64,000 bases of DNA from an uncultured Archangium sp. Lineage in GTDB: Bacteria; Myxococcota; Myxococcia; Myxococcales; Myxococcaceae. Location: contig CAIVGN010000197.1 in assembly GCA_903905455.1 (NCBI GenBank), positions 1 through 64,000 of the forward strand. Direction: 5' to 3'. The notes beneath the pieces are model-generated. The model saw only the letters and a list, made by a program, of their open reading frames with translations. It did not search any database and was not told the DNA's origin. This document shows positions 56,010 to 64,000 of the stretch, piece by piece (position 1 is the stretch's first letter; every line of letters starts with the position of its first letter). A program made the translations under genes and the position numbers.

Positions 56010-57863
56010 GTGCTGAAGCTCATCATCGAGGACGATGAAGGCCGGAAGACGGTAGTCCCCTTCGTCAGGGACGAGATCACCATCGGCCGTCAGGAGGGGA
56101 ACACCATCCGCCTGACCGAGCGGAACGTGTCTCGTCGCCATGCGCGACTGATGCGGACCAACGGCCATGTGTTGATCGAGGACCTCGGCAGCTACAACGG
56201 GATCCGCATCAACGGCGATCGCATCTCCGGCCAGGTGCAGGTCGCTGACGGCGATCTGATCCAGATCGGCGACTACGATCTCGCGCTCCAGGCCGAAGAA
56301 CAGGCCCAGGCGGCGACGATGCCGCTGGACCCCAGCGGTGGTGCTGGCGCCGTGGCGCCGACCCGCAAGCTCCAGGAGTCCGCGGCCACCATGCCGGCGC
56401 TCCCGTCCATCGAGGCCGCGCAGGAAGCGGCCGACGAAGACGTGAGCGACGCCGACGAGGGTGAAGTCGGCAAGGACGCCCCGCCGTCGATCCCCCGGCA
56501 CCAGTCCACCGCCGTGATCCGCATCGACCAGCTCGACGCGGGCCGCAAGCGCCAGGTCGCCGAGCTCGACGCGACCGAGGCCCCGCGGCTGGTGGTGCTC
56601 AACACCGACTTCGCCGGGCGCGAGTTCAGCTGCAACCGCACCGAGATGAAGATCGGGCGCACCGACGACAACGACATCGCGCTCGATCACCGTTCCCTGT
56701 CCCGCACCCACTGCAAGGTGGTGCGCGAAGAGAGCGGCGAGTGGCGCGTGATCGACATGCAGTCCGCCAACGGGCTGATGGTCAACGGCGAGGCCTACGC
56801 CCAGGTCACCCTGCGCTTTGGCGACGTCATCGAGCTGGGCCACGTGAAGCTGAAGTTCGTGGGCCCCGGCGACCAGGTGAACGTCGCCCCCACGACCTCC
56901 TCGAGCATCACCTCCGAGAGTGACCAGGCGGTCGGCTCGAAGACGCCGCTCATCGCCATCGGCATCGCCCTGCTGGTGCTGCTGGTCGGCGGCGGTGGCT
57001 ACCTCTTCTACAAGAGCGGCCAGGACGGCCCCAAGGACAAGCCGGTGAAGGAGCCGGTGGCCGTCAAGCCGGTCGCCGTCATCCCGCCGCCGGAGCCCCC
57101 CGAGACGCCGGAGACTCCCGAGCCGGTGAAGGTCGACGCCGAGGCCGCGAAGAAGGCGGCGCTGGCGAAGCTCGCCGAGGCCAAGGCCGCCGCGGGCGAC
57201 CTCGAGTGGTCGAAGGCCGAGGCGCTCGCCAGGGAGTGCGTCGTCGACGGCAACCTCGTCCCCGAAGCCAAGAGCTTCCTCAACCTCCTCGACGCCGAGA
57301 AGGGCAACCGCAACGCGCTCGAGCAGGCGGCGAAGTTCCTCGACGCGGGCAACCTCGAGAAGGCCAAGACCCAGCTCGACAGCGCGGCCGGCACCAAGCT
57401 GCTGCGCGCGCGCTACGACGAGCTCGAGGCCCGGCGCGCCAAGGCCGTCGCCGACAAGCTCGCGGCCAAGACCCCCGAGCCGGTGAAGGTGGTCGAGCCG
57501 GTGAAGACCCCCACGCCGATCAAGGTCGTCGAGCCGGTCAAGACGCCCACGCCTCCGGTGGTGAAGAACGACGCCAAGCAGGTCGAGGCCGAGAGTCTCT
57601 TCAAGGAAGGCAACGACGAGAAGAAGGCCAAGAATTTCGAGCGTGCCGCCATCCGCCTCGAGAAGTGCATCAAGGTCGCGCCGGGGTACCACCCCTGCTA
57701 CCGACTGCTGGGCAGCGTCTACGCAAGCATCGCCCAGCGAGACAACAGCCTCAGCGACCGGGAAAAAGCTCGGAAGTACTACGAGCGATTCCTCGAGGTC
57801 GCTCCGCCCGATGATGAGTACGTGCCGAGGGTTCGCAGCATCCTCGAGCAGGCCCCCCAGTAA
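56010..57863 (+). CDS. Double FHA-domain membrane protein with TPR-like tail
   Basis: I place the start at GTG 56010, after a GAAAGG site (617 residues); ATG 55992 is an alternative. Two FHA domains recognise phosphothreonine: the first at about 20-95 (TIGRQEGNTIRLTERNVSRR, GSYNGIRING), the second at about 200-290 (IGRTDDNDIALDHRSLSRTH, SANGLMVNG). Acidic linkers separate them. A membrane helix follows (about 311-333), then a Pro/Val-rich stretch with TPR-like helices at the C-terminus. Because the FHA domains face the cytoplasm, it likely reads Ser/Thr kinase signals. A receiver-HTH gene follows after 24 bases. Confidence 0.88.
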   Translation: MLKLIIEDDEGRKTVVPFVRDEITIGRQEGNTIRLTERNVSRRHARLMRTNGHVLIEDLGSYNGIRINGDRISGQVQVADGDLIQIGDYDLALQAEEQAQAATMPLDPSGGAGAVAPTRKLQESAATMPALPSIEAAQEAADEDVSDADEGEVGKDAPPSIPRHQSTAVIRIDQLDAGRKRQVAELDATEAPRLVVLNTDFAGREFSCNRTEMKIGRTDDNDIALDHRSLSRTHCKVVREESGEWRVIDMQSANGLMVNGEAYAQVTLRFGDVIELGHVKLKFVGPGDQVNVAPTTSSSITSESDQAVGSKTPLIAIGIALLVLLVGGGGYLFYKSGQDGPKDKPVKEPVAVKPVAVIPPPEPPETPETPEPVKVDAEAAKKAALAKLAEAKAAAGDLEWSKAEALARECVVDGNLVPEAKSFLNLLDAEKGNRNALEQAAKFLDAGNLEKAKTQLDSAAGTKLLRARYDELEARRAKAVADKLAAKTPEPVKVVEPVKTPTPIKVVEPVKTPTPPVVKNDAKQVEAESLFKEGNDEKKAKNFERAAIRLEKCIKVAPGYHPCYRLLGSVYASIAQRDNSLSDREKARKYYERFLEVAPPDDEYVPRVRSILEQAPQ

Positions 57864-57887
57864 CTGCGAACAGGTCAGGACCGAACC

Positions 57888-58493
<606 letters not shown>

Positions 58494-59255
58494 TCAGCGA
58501 CCCTCGAAGCGGGGCGCGCGCCTGCCCAGCAGCGCGTCGCGCCCTTCCCTCGCGTCGGCGCTGTTGAACGAAGCCCGGCGCAGCCCCTCGTAAGCCGCCC
58601 GTTGTTCGCCCGACGCCCCGTCGAGCAGGCCCAGGCCCAGCTTGAGGCCCCGCACCGCGAGCGGCGCGTTGAGGGCGAGCTCCTGGCACAGGGCCAGCGC
58701 CTCGGCCGGCGCGTCGTCGGCCAGCACGTCGAGCAGGCCCAGCTGCCGGGCCTCGGCGGCCTCCACCGGGAGCCCCAGCAGGAACATGCGCCGGGCCGCC
58801 TGCTCGCCGACCCGGGAGCGGAGCCGGGCGAGGCCCTTGAGCGCGTAGACCACCCCCAGCTTCGCCGGGGGCATCACGAAGCGCGCGAAGGCGTCGCCCA
58901 CGCGAAAGTCGCAGGCGGCCGCGAGCTCGCAGCCGGCGCCGACCGCGGGCCCGGTCACCAGGGCCACGCTGGGCGCCGGGTGGTGGGTGAGGAGATCGAG
59001 CACCTCGCCCAGGCGCTCGTCGGGCAGCGGCGTGCCCTCGGGGAAGCCGTTGAGCGCGTGGAGATCGTAGCCCGAGCAGAAGATGCGCTCGCCCTGGGCC
59101 CGCACCAGCCAGGCCCGCACGCCCGCGTCGTCGGCCAGCGCCCGCGCGAGGGCGTCGAGCAGCCCGGGGTCGATGGCGTTCTTGCGCGTGGGGTTGGCGA
59201 TGGTGAGCGCGCGCACGCCCTGGGCCAGGTCCGTGACCTCGAGTGAAGCAGGCAT
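58494..59255 (-). CDS. Enoyl-CoA hydratase/isomerase family protein
   Basis: From ATG 59255 the protein is 253 residues, a usual crotonase length. It has the start LTIANPTRKNAIDPGLLDAL, the oxyanion region FCSGYDLHALNG, then GPAVGAGCELAAACDFRVG with the second oxyanion Gly and the Glu/Cys site. The family catalyses hydration, isomerisation or cleavage of acyl-CoA; the catalytic Glu near the C-terminal part of the second loop is not clear. It may serve fatty acid or amino-acid catabolism. The longer upstream frame adds nothing. Confidence 0.88.
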   Translation of the reverse strand: MPASLEVTDLAQGVRALTIANPTRKNAIDPGLLDALARALADDAGVRAWLVRAQGERIFCSGYDLHALNGFPEGTPLPDERLGEVLDLLTHHPAPSVALVTGPAVGAGCELAAACDFRVGDAFARFVMPPAKLGVVYALKGLARLRSRVGEQAARRMFLLGLPVEAAEARQLGLLDVLADDAPAEALALCQELALNAPLAVRGLKLGLGLLDGASGEQRAAYEGLRRASFNSADAREGRDALLGRRAPRFEGR

Positions 59256-59313
59256 GAAGCGGGGCGTAGCAGACTCGATCGATCCCGGCGGTGCTGTTAA
59301 GCGACTGCTCGTG

Positions 59314-59706
59314 ATGTCGAAGCGCCGCGCCATGCTGTCCCTCGTCCCCGCCGCCGAAGTGGTGAACCTGCACGACGCGCGCCTCTCGCGCCGCGTCGAC
59401 GCCTACCGGGCGCGCCTCGACCGCGTGCTCACGGCCAACAAGCGGGCGGTGACCAGGCTGTTCTCCACGGGGCTCATCTTCACCAAGCACGGCACCCGCG
59501 CCGGCCGCGACCTGTTGCTGGCCCACGAGCACCTGCTGCGCGTCGTCTCACTGGTCGACCGCCTCGGCAACGAGGGCGACGTGCCCGCGCCCCGCAAGCC
59601 CGAGGAGGTCGACGCCATCTTCGTGGAGCTCGACACCCTGCTCGACCGGACCTCCGACCTGACGGAGCACACCGCCGATCTCCTCGAGGAGCTCGGGAAG
59701 GACTGA
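59314..59706 (+). CDS. Hypothetical helical protein
   Basis: From ATG 59314 it encodes 130 residues. The sequence is mainly charged helix (LSRRVDAYRARLDRVLTANK, RAGRDLLLAHEHLLRVVSLV, LDTLLDRTSDLTEHTADLLE) with no membrane segment or signal. No family is recognised. The frame has regular codon use and ends exactly where the convergent protease gene ends. A small helical bundle or adaptor is likely. Confidence 0.55.
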   Translation: MSKRRAMLSLVPAAEVVNLHDARLSRRVDAYRARLDRVLTANKRAVTRLFSTGLIFTKHGTRAGRDLLLAHEHLLRVVSLVDRLGNEGDVPAPRKPEEVDAIFVELDTLLDRTSDLTEHTADLLEELGKD

Positions 59707-60357
59707 TCAGCTGCCGGCGATGGTGCGGATCAGCCCGAACAGCCACTGGCTCACCGCGCCGATCGGCCCGGACAGGAACGAGCCCCCGGTGGCGATGACC
59801 GCGAAGAGCACCAGCGGCCCGAAGCGCGAGAAGCTCTCCCAGGCGTTTTCCCACTGCCGGGGCATGAACCGCGTGACGATCCGGCTCCCGTCGAGCGGCG
59901 GCAGGGGCAGCAGGTTGAAGATCGCCAGGCCCACGTTGAGCTGCACCCCGTAGATCAACAGGGTGAAGAGCCCCTTGTCCCCGGCCAGCACCTGCGGCGC
60001 GAAGCGCCGCGTCAGGCCCAGGGCCACCGCGCACAGCACCGCGAGCACGAGGTTGCTCAAGGGGCCGGCGGCGGCCGTCAGCGCCATGCCCGTCGACATG
60101 TTCACGCCCCTGCGGAAGCGCGCGGGGTTGACCGGCACCGGCTTGGCCCACCCGAAGGGCACGCCCAGCAGGGGCAGCAGGATGGTCCCCAGCGGGTCGA
60201 TGTGCACGATGGGGTTGAGCGAGAGGCGCCCTTCGCGGGCCGCGGTGTCGTCACCCAGCTTCCACGCGCTCCAGGCGTGGGCCCACTCGTGCACGGTCAG
60301 CGAGAGCATGGTGGGGATGATGAACAGCGCGCGGAAGGCCAGCGACGAGGGGTCCAT
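59707..60357 (-). CDS. M50 site-2 protease family protein
   Basis: 216 residues with five or six membrane helices. The zinc motif HEWAH is at residues 23-27 and the second metal site NLLPLPPLDGSR near residue 160. These enzymes cut proteins inside the membrane, often releasing anti-sigma factors or sterol-type regulators. The ATG overlaps the end of the sigma factor gene (ATGA), so it is co-translated with it. The short form lacks PDZ domains and is close to the archaeal/FtsH-independent Rip1-like subgroup. Confidence 0.93.
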   Translation of the reverse strand: MDPSSLAFRALFIIPTMLSLTVHEWAHAWSAWKLGDDTAAREGRLSLNPIVHIDPLGTILLPLLGVPFGWAKPVPVNPARFRRGVNMSTGMALTAAAGPLSNLVLAVLCAVALGLTRRFAPQVLAGDKGLFTLLIYGVQLNVGLAIFNLLPLPPLDGSRIVTRFMPRQWENAWESFSRFGPLVLFAVIATGGSFLSGPIGAVSQWLFGLIRTIAGS

Positions 60358-61511
60358 CAGTCACGCTCCGACTCGGCGACGAGATCGAAGTCGGGGATCT
60401 CCTCGCGCATGTACTTGCGCATGCGGTCGATGAGGGCCGCCTCGAGCTGCCGCGCCCGCTCGCGCGACACGCCGTAGTGGGCCCCGATGTCCTGCAGGGT
60501 CATGGGCTCGTCGGAGAGCAGGCGCATGTCGAAGATGTACCGTTCCTTCTCGGTCAGCCCCTCGGAGAACTTGGTGAGCTTGGTACGGAACAGCTCGCGC
60601 AGTTCCTTGTTCCCCAGGGCGTCGTCGGCCCCCTGCTGCCCGCTGGGCAGGAAGCGGTCGGCGCGGGTCTGGCGATCGTCGTCGCTGCCGGCCACCGGCG
60701 CGTCGAGCGACATCTCGTCGTTGCCCAGGCGCTGGTCCATCTCGCGCACGTCCTGCTCGGTGACGTTGAGGCGCTCAGCGAGCAGCTTGGGCGTGACCTC
60801 CACGCCCAGCTTGAGCATCCGTTCCTGCTCCTGGCGCAGCTTGAAGAAGAGCTTTCGCTGGGCTTCCGTCGTGCCCAGCTTCACCATCTTCCAGTTGTCC
60901 ATGATGTAGCGCAGGATGTACGCGCGGATCCACCAGGCGGCGTAGCTCGAGAGCTTCACGCCGCGCTCGGGGTCGAACTTCCGCACCGCCTGCATCAGCC
61001 CGATGTTGCCTTCCTGCACCAGGTCGAGCAGCGAGAGCGGGTTGCGGTGGTACTCGTGGGCGAGCTTGACCACCAGGCGCAGGTTCGAGGCGACCAGCTT
61101 GTAGGCGGCCTTCACGTCGCCGGTGTCGCGGTACCGCTTGGCCAGCGCGACCTCCTCGTCGCGGGTCAACAGGGCGTGCTTGGTGACCTCCGCCATGTAG
61201 GCCGAGAGCGGGTCTGCGCGCGCCAGGCTGCTGCCCGCGGACCGAGACGGCTTCACCTTGACCGCCAGCTCGGCGTTGACCTCCTCGAGTTCGTCGACGG
61301 CCGGCTCGACCTCGTCGACGTCCTTGTCCTCTTCGGCGTCGGCCTCGACGACCTCGCCCTCGACGGCCTGGGCGGCCTGGGCGGCCTTGGGCTCCTTCGC
61401 CTTCCGGGAGCGGGGGGCGACGGGCACCACCGACGTCGCCTCGACGATCTCCGCATCGACCTCTTCTGCGGCGATGACGGGCTTCGAAGACTCCTTCTTC
61501 CGCGCGGCCAT
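60357..61511 (-). CDS. Sigma-32-like (RpoH-type) RNA polymerase sigma factor
   Basis: From ATG 61511, 384 residues. After a long charged N-terminal extension (about 1-95; Glu/Ala/Val-rich) follows a complete sigma-70 family core: DLVQEGNIGLMQAVRKFDPE, FSSYAAWWIRAYILRYIMDN-like region 2.4 (here KLSSYAAWW), the RpoH-box-like QRKLFFKLR, and region 4 with YGVSRERARQLEAALIDRMR. The QRKLFF box identifies the sigma-32 branch that directs heat-shock or developmental genes. Myxococcus has several such factors. Its gene overlaps the M50 protease gene, and the two could form a regulatory pair. Confidence 0.92.
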   Translation of the reverse strand: MAARKKESSKPVIAAEEVDAEIVEATSVVPVAPRSRKAKEPKAAQAAQAVEGEVVEADAEEDKDVDEVEPAVDELEEVNAELAVKVKPSRSAGSSLARADPLSAYMAEVTKHALLTRDEEVALAKRYRDTGDVKAAYKLVASNLRLVVKLAHEYHRNPLSLLDLVQEGNIGLMQAVRKFDPERGVKLSSYAAWWIRAYILRYIMDNWKMVKLGTTEAQRKLFFKLRQEQERMLKLGVEVTPKLLAERLNVTEQDVREMDQRLGNDEMSLDAPVAGSDDDRQTRADRFLPSGQQGADDALGNKELRELFRTKLTKFSEGLTEKERYIFDMRLLSDEPMTLQDIGAHYGVSRERARQLEAALIDRMRKYMREEIPDFDLVAESERD

Positions 61512-61623
61512 GCGAGCATCCTTATTCCGCCCGGGGACATAACGCACGGGGACCGGGAGCCCCCCAGCCCAGCAATATGAGTCGTTGCCACGTGGGGGGG
61601 CCACGACTACACCCGAGCGCGAA

Positions 61624-63771
61624 ATGAGCGAAATACCAGCTGAGCTGCCCACCGGTACGGACGATCGCCCGCAAGAATATCGTGCGGAGGTCAGCTTCGA
61701 CGAGATGGGCCTCTCCCCCGAGCTTCGCCGCGCGATCACCGAGCGCGGATACACCCACCCCACCCCCGTCCAGGCCCGCGCCTTTGCCCCGGCCCGCGCC
61801 GGCAAGGACCTCATCGTTCGCAGCAAGACGGGCACCGGCAAGACCGCGGCGTTCGGCATGCCGGTCATCGACCAGATCCCCATGGGGGCCAAGGGCGTTC
61901 GCGCGCTGATGATGTGCCCCACCCGGGAGCTCGCCATCCAGGTCGCCGCGGAGCTCGAGGAGCTCGGCAAGTACCGGGACATCGAGATCGTCTGCATCTA
62001 CGGCGGCGCGTCGATGTCGCAGCAGGAAGAGGCGCTGCGGCGCGGGGCGGCCATCGTCGTCGGCACCCCCGGCCGCATTCACGACCACATCCGCCGCGGC
62101 AACATGAAGCTCGACCAGTGCGTCCACGCCGTCCTCGACGAGGCCGACGAGATGCTCAACCAGGGCTTCTACGAGGAGGTCACCCGCATCCTCGACTGCC
62201 TCCCCAAGAAGAAGCAGGTGCTGCTCTTCTCGGCCACGGTGCCCGAGGACATTCGCCGGCTGATCTCGCGCTACACCACCGACGCCGAGACGCTGCTGCT
62301 GTCGGGTGACGTGTACACCGTCGACCACATCAACCACGTCCGCTACGAGCTGTCGGACGCGTACCCCAAGCCGCGCAACCTCCTCTACGTGCTGGAGATG
62401 GAAGACCCGACCAGCGCGATCATCTTCTGCAACACCCGCGACGACACCGAGCTGGTGACCGCGGTACTCAACCGCAACGGCTTCGACGCGGAGCTGCTCA
62501 ACGGCGACCTCGCGCAGAAGGAACGCGAGCGCGTCATGGGCCGCGTGAAGCGGGGCGAGCTGGCCTTCATGGTCGCCACCGACATCGCCGCCCGCGGCAT
62601 CGACATCAGCGACCTGAGCCACGTCATCAACTATTCGCTGCCTGAAGACCCGGCGGTGTACCTGCACCGCGTCGGCCGCACCGGCCGCATCGGCAAGAAG
62701 GGCACGGCCCTCAACCTCACCTCCGGGCGCGAGCTCGCGACGCTCACCACGCTCGAGAAGAAGTTCAACGTCAAGTTCGAGAAGAAGCCCATGCCCAACG
62801 CCGAAGAAGCCGCGAAGATGTGGTCCGACCGTCACGTCAAGATGATCAAGGAAGCGGCCCAGGGGAGCATCTACGAGGGCTTCCTCGCCCTCGCCAGCAC
62901 CCTCAAGCTCCGGCCCGACGCCGACGAGATGATCGCCTTCATGCTGCGCTACTTCTTCACCCACCGGCGCATGGAGCAGGCCCAGGTCGTCGACGGCGTC
63001 GAGGTTCCCGCGCCCGTCGAGCAGGAGCACAAGCACTCCCGTGGCGAGAAGCCGCGCGAGGAGCGAGGCCCCCGCCGCGAAGGCGCCCGTGACGGCCGCC
63101 GCGAGCGCGACGCCCGCCCGCCCCGTGAAGAGCGCCCCCGCCGCGAGCGCGGCAGCGTCAGCGTGCACGAAGAGAAGACCGTCTCGGCCGGCACCCCGGC
63201 CGTGGCCCGCGCCGAGGGCTCGACCGACGCCCCGGTGACCGCCGCGCCCGCCGTGGAGACCACCACCGCGCCCGTGGAGTCGAAGCCCCGCGCCCCCGCC
63301 GCCGCGCCCAAGAAGCGCCTGAGCGACCGCGAGCTCTTCGAGCTGATGCAGGCCGGCAAGCCGCTGCCCCCCATCGACGACCCCACCACCGACGGTGGCG
63401 GCGAGTCGTCGTCCGAGCGCCCGCGCCGCGAGCGCGGTGAGCGGCCCGAGCGGGCTGGCCGTGGCGAGCGTCGCGAAGGCAGCGATCGCGGCCCGCGCCG
63501 TGAACGCGGCCCCCGTGAAGAAGTCGCCGTCGCGCCGGGCACCCTGCGCCTGTGGCTGAACCTCGGCAAGGCGGACGGGGTCGACGAGGCGTCGCTGGGC
63601 TCGGCCCTCTCGGCGCTCGGCGCCCCGAGCGACAAGGTCGCGAAGCTCGAGCTGCGCGGCACCTACTCGTACGTGCACGTCGCCGAGAGCGACGCGCCGG
63701 CCTTCGAGACCGCGGTGACCGGCAAGCAGCACGGGGAGAAGGCGCTGAAGATCGAGCGCGCTCGCCGCTGA
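61624..63771 (+). CDS. DEAD-box RNA helicase with Arg/Glu-rich linker and DbpA-type RNA-binding tail
   Basis: From ATG 61624, 715 residues. All helicase motifs are present: SKTGTGKTAA, PTRELA, TPGRI, DEAD, SAT, and HRVGRTGRIG. The helicase core (about 20-370) is followed by a long linker of Arg, Glu and Gly repeats (REERGPRREGARDGRRERD) and a C-terminal DbpA/RRM-like domain (TLRLWLNLGKADGVDEASLG). The RG-rich linker and RNA-binding end resemble CsdA/DeaD and DbpA proteins that unwind structured RNA and assist ribosome assembly, especially in the cold. It stands alone, divergent from the sigma factor gene, and ends at a strong terminator. Confidence 0.94.
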   Translation: MSEIPAELPTGTDDRPQEYRAEVSFDEMGLSPELRRAITERGYTHPTPVQARAFAPARAGKDLIVRSKTGTGKTAAFGMPVIDQIPMGAKGVRALMMCPTRELAIQVAAELEELGKYRDIEIVCIYGGASMSQQEEALRRGAAIVVGTPGRIHDHIRRGNMKLDQCVHAVLDEADEMLNQGFYEEVTRILDCLPKKKQVLLFSATVPEDIRRLISRYTTDAETLLLSGDVYTVDHINHVRYELSDAYPKPRNLLYVLEMEDPTSAIIFCNTRDDTELVTAVLNRNGFDAELLNGDLAQKERERVMGRVKRGELAFMVATDIAARGIDISDLSHVINYSLPEDPAVYLHRVGRTGRIGKKGTALNLTSGRELATLTTLEKKFNVKFEKKPMPNAEEAAKMWSDRHVKMIKEAAQGSIYEGFLALASTLKLRPDADEMIAFMLRYFFTHRRMEQAQVVDGVEVPAPVEQEHKHSRGEKPREERGPRREGARDGRRERDARPPREERPRRERGSVSVHEEKTVSAGTPAVARAEGSTDAPVTAAPAVETTTAPVESKPRAPAAAPKKRLSDRELFELMQAGKPLPPIDDPTTDGGGESSSERPRRERGERPERAGRGERREGSDRGPRRERGPREEVAVAPGTLRLWLNLGKADGVDEASLGSALSALGAPSDKVAKLELRGTYSYVHVAESDAPAFETAVTGKQHGEKALKIERARR

Positions 63772-64000
63772 GCCCACGTCGAGGCCCGTGCGTTCCCTGA
63801 AAGGGGCGCACGCGGTCTCGTTCGCCAGACCGACGCCGCAGCCCTCGTCTTCGAGCGCTGCGGCGTTTTCATGTGCGGAGCGTGCCTCGCGCGCGGGTGC
63901 GAGGCGCGAGGCGCGCGACCGAGAGGCCGCCCCTCGACGGTCTCGCCGGAGCTCCTGATGAACCGCGTCGCGGGCGCCCAACGGCGCTGCGTGGCGTGGC
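63772..64000. other. End of window, no gene seen
   Basis: The last 229 bases carry a strong hairpin (listed separately) and GC-rich sequence. No frame with family features is seen. A start of a further gene beyond the window cannot be excluded. Confidence 0.5.
63833..63869 (+). terminator. Strong intrinsic terminator after the DEAD-box helicase
   Basis: ACGCCGCAGC (63833-63842) and GCTGCGGCGT (63857-63866) are perfect 10-bp complements, and the inner loop contains a further CTCG/CGAG pair around TCTT. The stem runs straight into TTTT (63866-63869). This is the best Rho-independent terminator in the window. Confidence 0.85.

Overview
This is a 64 kb stretch of very GC-rich (about 70% by eye) bacterial chromosome. 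It most likely comes from a myxobacterium (Myxococcota, probably suborder Cystobacterineae). The evidence is two large Ser/Thr kinases with TPR tails, several PilZ, FHA and receiver signalling proteins, a pseudo-receiver coiled-coil protein of the FrzS/AglZ type, a sigma-32-like factor, many lipoproteins, and a protein ending in a MYXO-CTERM-like Cys/hydrophobic/Arg-rich sorting signal. Genes are tightly packed. Same-strand neighbours often overlap by ATGA or GTGA, and convergent neighbours abut or overlap. No rRNA, tRNA, CRISPR array or intact mobile element is visible.

Layout. 1-6989: end of an MFS transporter, a fatty-acid-hydroxylase-family membrane enzyme overlapping a SCO1-like copper protein, a PilZ/coiled-coil protein behind a perfect inverted repeat, two exported proteins, and priA. 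6994-14983: divergent PilZ-kinase-ATPase-TPR giant and pseudo-receiver/coiled-coil/DUF4388/J-like giant. 15070-24376: housekeeping genes (def, nth, M23 lipoprotein, HU, pssA, cinA) with an alpha/beta hydrolase, a beta-helix lipoprotein and a polytopic membrane protein. 24378-33736: an unusual DUF1285-lipoprotein fusion, nagZ, then a 4.5 kb accessory island (26771-31240) bounded by 103-bp direct repeats, then a lipoprotein aspartic protease, a lipid A acyltransferase and modA in an overlapping operon. 33726-40897: RNB exoribonuclease and PlsC acyltransferase, EpmA-like ligase and MaoC-like protein, a large lipoprotein, an SPFH/SHOCT protein and a methyltransferase. 40902-51792: ABC exporter, an ArnT-like glycosyltransferase, a hybrid histidine kinase, a second polytopic membrane protein and a zinc-finger kinase with TPRs. 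51802-63771: outer-membrane barrel with LolA-like partner, rhomboid-TPR protease, double-FHA/TPR protein with a receiver-XRE regulator, enoyl-CoA hydratase, M50 protease with a sigma-32-like factor, and a DEAD-box helicase ending at a strong terminator.

Themes. Many genes concern the cell envelope: pssA, plsC, lpxL-like, GT39, LolA-like proteins, barrels, rhomboid and M50 proteases, M23 and nagZ. A second group are multidomain signalling proteins typical of myxobacteria. The most unusual features are the island between long direct repeats that splits a nagZ-protease-lpxL-modA gene string, and the open frame that joins a cytoplasmic DUF1285 domain to a complete lipoprotein signal peptide with its own plausible internal start.
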